Source of the DNA: Piper betle
Lineage: Eukaryota > Streptophyta > Magnoliopsida > Piperales > Piperaceae
Assembly: GCA_033002965.1 (NCBI GenBank)
Contig: JAURVB010012678.1
Span: 1-64,000, forward strand
Direction of reading: 5' to 3'
DNA length: 64,000 nucleotides
In this document: positions 61,493 to 64,000 of the stretch, piece after piece
How the letters are laid out: each line of letters starts with the position of its first letter
Position numbering within the stretch: the stretch's first letter is position 1
Notes under the pieces: model-generated
What the model was told of the DNA's origin: nothing
The model's input: the letters and a program-made list of their open reading frames with translations, nothing else
Database searches by the model: none
Made by a program: the position numbers and the translations under genes

Positions 61493-64000
61493 GATAAATA
61501 GCTGAATATTTGGCAATTAGAAGGCCGACCCTCCTTTTCTTGACTTAACAGGCTTGGAGGAACATGATTATTTGAAGTGTAAAGATGGTATTAGGTGGGC
61601 AAGCTAGTCTAAACTTCCGGCGTGGAATGCACAATCAAGAATACGGCCAAAGGCGAACTCCTTGGATGGTGTTTTTGTCTTTTGAAAATAGCAGCTAACT
61701 TAAATTTCGCCAAACCAGCGTACACATCAATGTGACACTTCTCCCCGATAACCTACATTTCTGTCACGTCCTCGGTATAACGAGGTGGACTTAAAACCTT
61801 GCCCTTTTTTGCTCCAACATTAAACGTCATGCCAAACATTAAGTTATACGTATTAAGTGATACTTCAAGATTGTTACGTCGACAGAGAGAGTAGTGCTTC
61901 ATTTTATTTTGAATTTTATTGCACGAGATGCTATAAGTTTCGACGTTCACATGAGCAGGAATTAAAGTGTTTCAATAGAGATTGTTTTTATTTCTCGAGC
62001 ATCCCTTGAACATGAGGACTGTAATCGTAAATACACTTGTTGGCAGATAGAAGCGATCATGCATGATTAGTCTCTATGTTATACATTCCTTATTTGAAAA
62101 AATTTCAAAGAAGTCTCCAAAAAGAAGTCCATTGTAGTGAATGGGCTGAGCACGGTTTGATTAACCGACCAAACTGATCTAACTAAACCAATTTTAGAAT
62201 TTTGGTTTAGAGCTACTTCAGTTACGTTATGGTTCTATTGAAACCTTAAGTCAACAAAATTTAGTTTGGTTGCTCTAGTCGGTTTTTTATAAGAATTAAT
62301 CAAATCAAATAAACCAAATTTGATTAGCATCACCTCGTCCATTGTTCTTCTTCATTTTAAACTATGCTTTTATGCATATCTAATAATCATGATATATAAT
62401 AAAAATTTATGAAACCGTGATTTTGATTCAAACTATTAAAATTATTTTATCTATATATGTAAAAGAAATAGAAGCAGCTTAATATATTATCCATTATGCA
62501 TATATTATACAATGTCCTAAGTTGGAATCTTAATTATTCATATAACATTTTTGCGAAAAAACTAATTAGCCCCCAAGGTGCTGACTCAAATTCAAAAAAT
62601 ATCAGCTACAAGTTATAGCTAATAACCAGTATTTATAGGCAGTACGTAGAGAGTGCTGCTGCATGCGTTTTCTTGTTTGATGCAGCCATAAGCTACCGAC
62701 TTGTGAGTACTATTTAGTTGTTTTGGAATTTGCGTAAATTCGCGGAGGATGCCTAGGGCTTGTCAAAGAATGAGGCCATTAATAATTAATTATTTGAAAT
62801 GCATCGAAGACCCAAGGTTTTATTAACAAGTTTCTTTTAAAAAATGTGGACGACAAAGAGTATAAAATATAAATCAAGTGGTTGGATTGGATGAACCACT
62901 AACTGATCAACACTTAGTAAGCAGCTGCAACAATAACCAAGAAAATTGACGAGGTCAACTAGCTAGCTAGCTAATTCTTAGTTTTCCCCCCAACACACTT
63001 AATTAGCTAGCTAATTCTTTGGGACCCTCCCAAAGGCTTAAACGCTCCCATAATATTATAAATCGCGATATATTGTTGCCTGGGTGATTAAAAAATTGAG
63101 ACATGTTCACAACACGAGTTATATTATTTTGTTTGTTTATTTATTTTAATTATGAAAGATGTTGTACCATGCTCGATTATATATATTAGAAACATACTCT
63201 AATTTTATGAATATACTTTCATTAAGTTAAACTATAATAAATATCTAATATCTTAAAGAAAGACTTCTATATTAAAGATAGACTCTAAGTAAATAAGAAA
63301 ATATATCATAATAATTTGATTTATTTTTTTTAAATTTTTGTGTTATATTTTAATTGGTTAAATTCATACTTTTATGAGAGGGCATCGGCATTCTCTTTTT
63401 ATTAATACACAATAATAGACTTTAGAGTAGATGTGTTTGTTCTGGCGTACGAAAATAAGATGAGTCAAATAATCATGTGGAAAAGAGAGGTTTTAATTAT
63501 TCTTGTTGATTTAACTTTCATATAAATTATATCGGGTGATAGGCTGCTTTCTTGATGTAATTATTTATACCTTTCTTTTGAATTTTTGTCAGCTTCAAAA
63601 TTCTTGAGGATTATTAATTCATACACGAGTGGGTTGGTGGCTTTTTATATATACTTAATCATGCAGGGTTGTTATATATACTTAATCATGCACAAAACAT
63701 TTGATGAGCTCAAAGGTTAAAGATCTCCTTACTTAATCAATTTATTATTCAAGAATGTTTTTAGTAAATTATCAACATCTCTTGGGAAACGCCTCCATGC
63801 AGTTTCGGTTTCTGAGTTCTATTTTAATAATAATAATAATAAAATTCTTCTTGCGTATTTTATTTCATATAGTTTTTTAAGATAAAAATTCGGTGGGTGA
63901 CCCTATAAGTAAGATTGCACATATGGTACATTTTATTTGTTTCCCTTAACCAATTAATAATTATTATTAAATAATGATTTTTGTATTTAAAAATGTAGAT
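61493..64000. other. AT-rich intergenic region, no gene
   Basis: Contains accga/aaaccaa-type simple motifs at 62150-62320, paired ctagctagctaattctt motifs near 62960 and 63005, and a 21-base direct repeat (ttatatatacttaatcatgc) at about 63645 and 63673. No frame or RNA gene is recognised. Confidence 0.5.

Noticed and set aside
1..64000. tRNA, rRNA and known microRNA genes
   Set aside because: Scanned by eye for T-arm motifs and common plant microRNA sequences; none found. A covariance-model search would be decisive.

Overview
This window comes from the nuclear genome of a flowering plant. The evidence is intron-rich genes with GT-AG junctions, AT-rich intergenic DNA, plant-only families (FAR1-related protein, DYW-type pentatricopeptide repeat protein, KIN-7 kinesin with the DUF3490 tail, chloroplast aldolase), and large nested LTR retrotransposons. 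I cannot fix the clade from the sequence. Nothing looks bacterial, organellar or viral in the ordinary sense.

Layout. 1-4.4 kb: AT-rich, no gene recognised. 4.58-5.64 kb (-): the 5' part of a sorbitol-6-phosphate dehydrogenase-like aldo-keto reductase, decayed and truncated. 7.66-12.16 kb (+): a nine-exon alpha/beta hydrolase of the CGI-58/1-acylglycerol-3-phosphate acyltransferase type. 13.8-16.3 kb (+): a FAR1-related (FRS) transcription factor. 17.4-22.6 kb (-): a KIN-7 kinesin, convergent with FRS. 26.56-28.94 kb (+): an intact single-exon DYW PPR editing factor. 29.73-31.40 kb (+): an intact six-exon chloroplast fructose-bisphosphate aldolase. These six genes belong to unrelated pathways and show no joint function.

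From 32.2 kb onward the window is transposon-dominated. A 3.3-kb palindromic hAT-derived element (32216-35550, 8-bp target duplication) sits at the end of a dead PPR gene. That PPR gene is split by a young, structurally complete Copia element (36577-42845; LTRs of 447 and 446 bp; one 1370-codon gag-pol frame; 5-bp target duplication). From 43.7 to 58.4 kb lie pieces of a long-LTR family and a degenerate minus-strand Copia element. The latter is split by a non-autonomous LTR element, one LTR of which is itself split by a 2.8-kb solo LTR. 59.0-59.95 kb holds three copies of one 300-bp AT-rich unit in alternating orientation. 60.4-61.5 kb holds a second, shorter member of the hAT family. The rest (45.1-49.4 and 61.5-64 kb) shows no genes.

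Two points deserve most attention. First, the palindromic hAT element carries the transposase 5' end (promoter side plus BED zinc-finger exon) twice, head to head, which is the architecture of a natural hairpin-RNA silencing locus such as maize Mu killer. Second, three otherwise well-conserved genes (hydrolase, FRS, kinesin) carry small indels, mostly in homopolymer or dinucleotide runs. These look more like consensus errors than three independent gene deaths, so those genes should not be called pseudogenes on this sequence alone.
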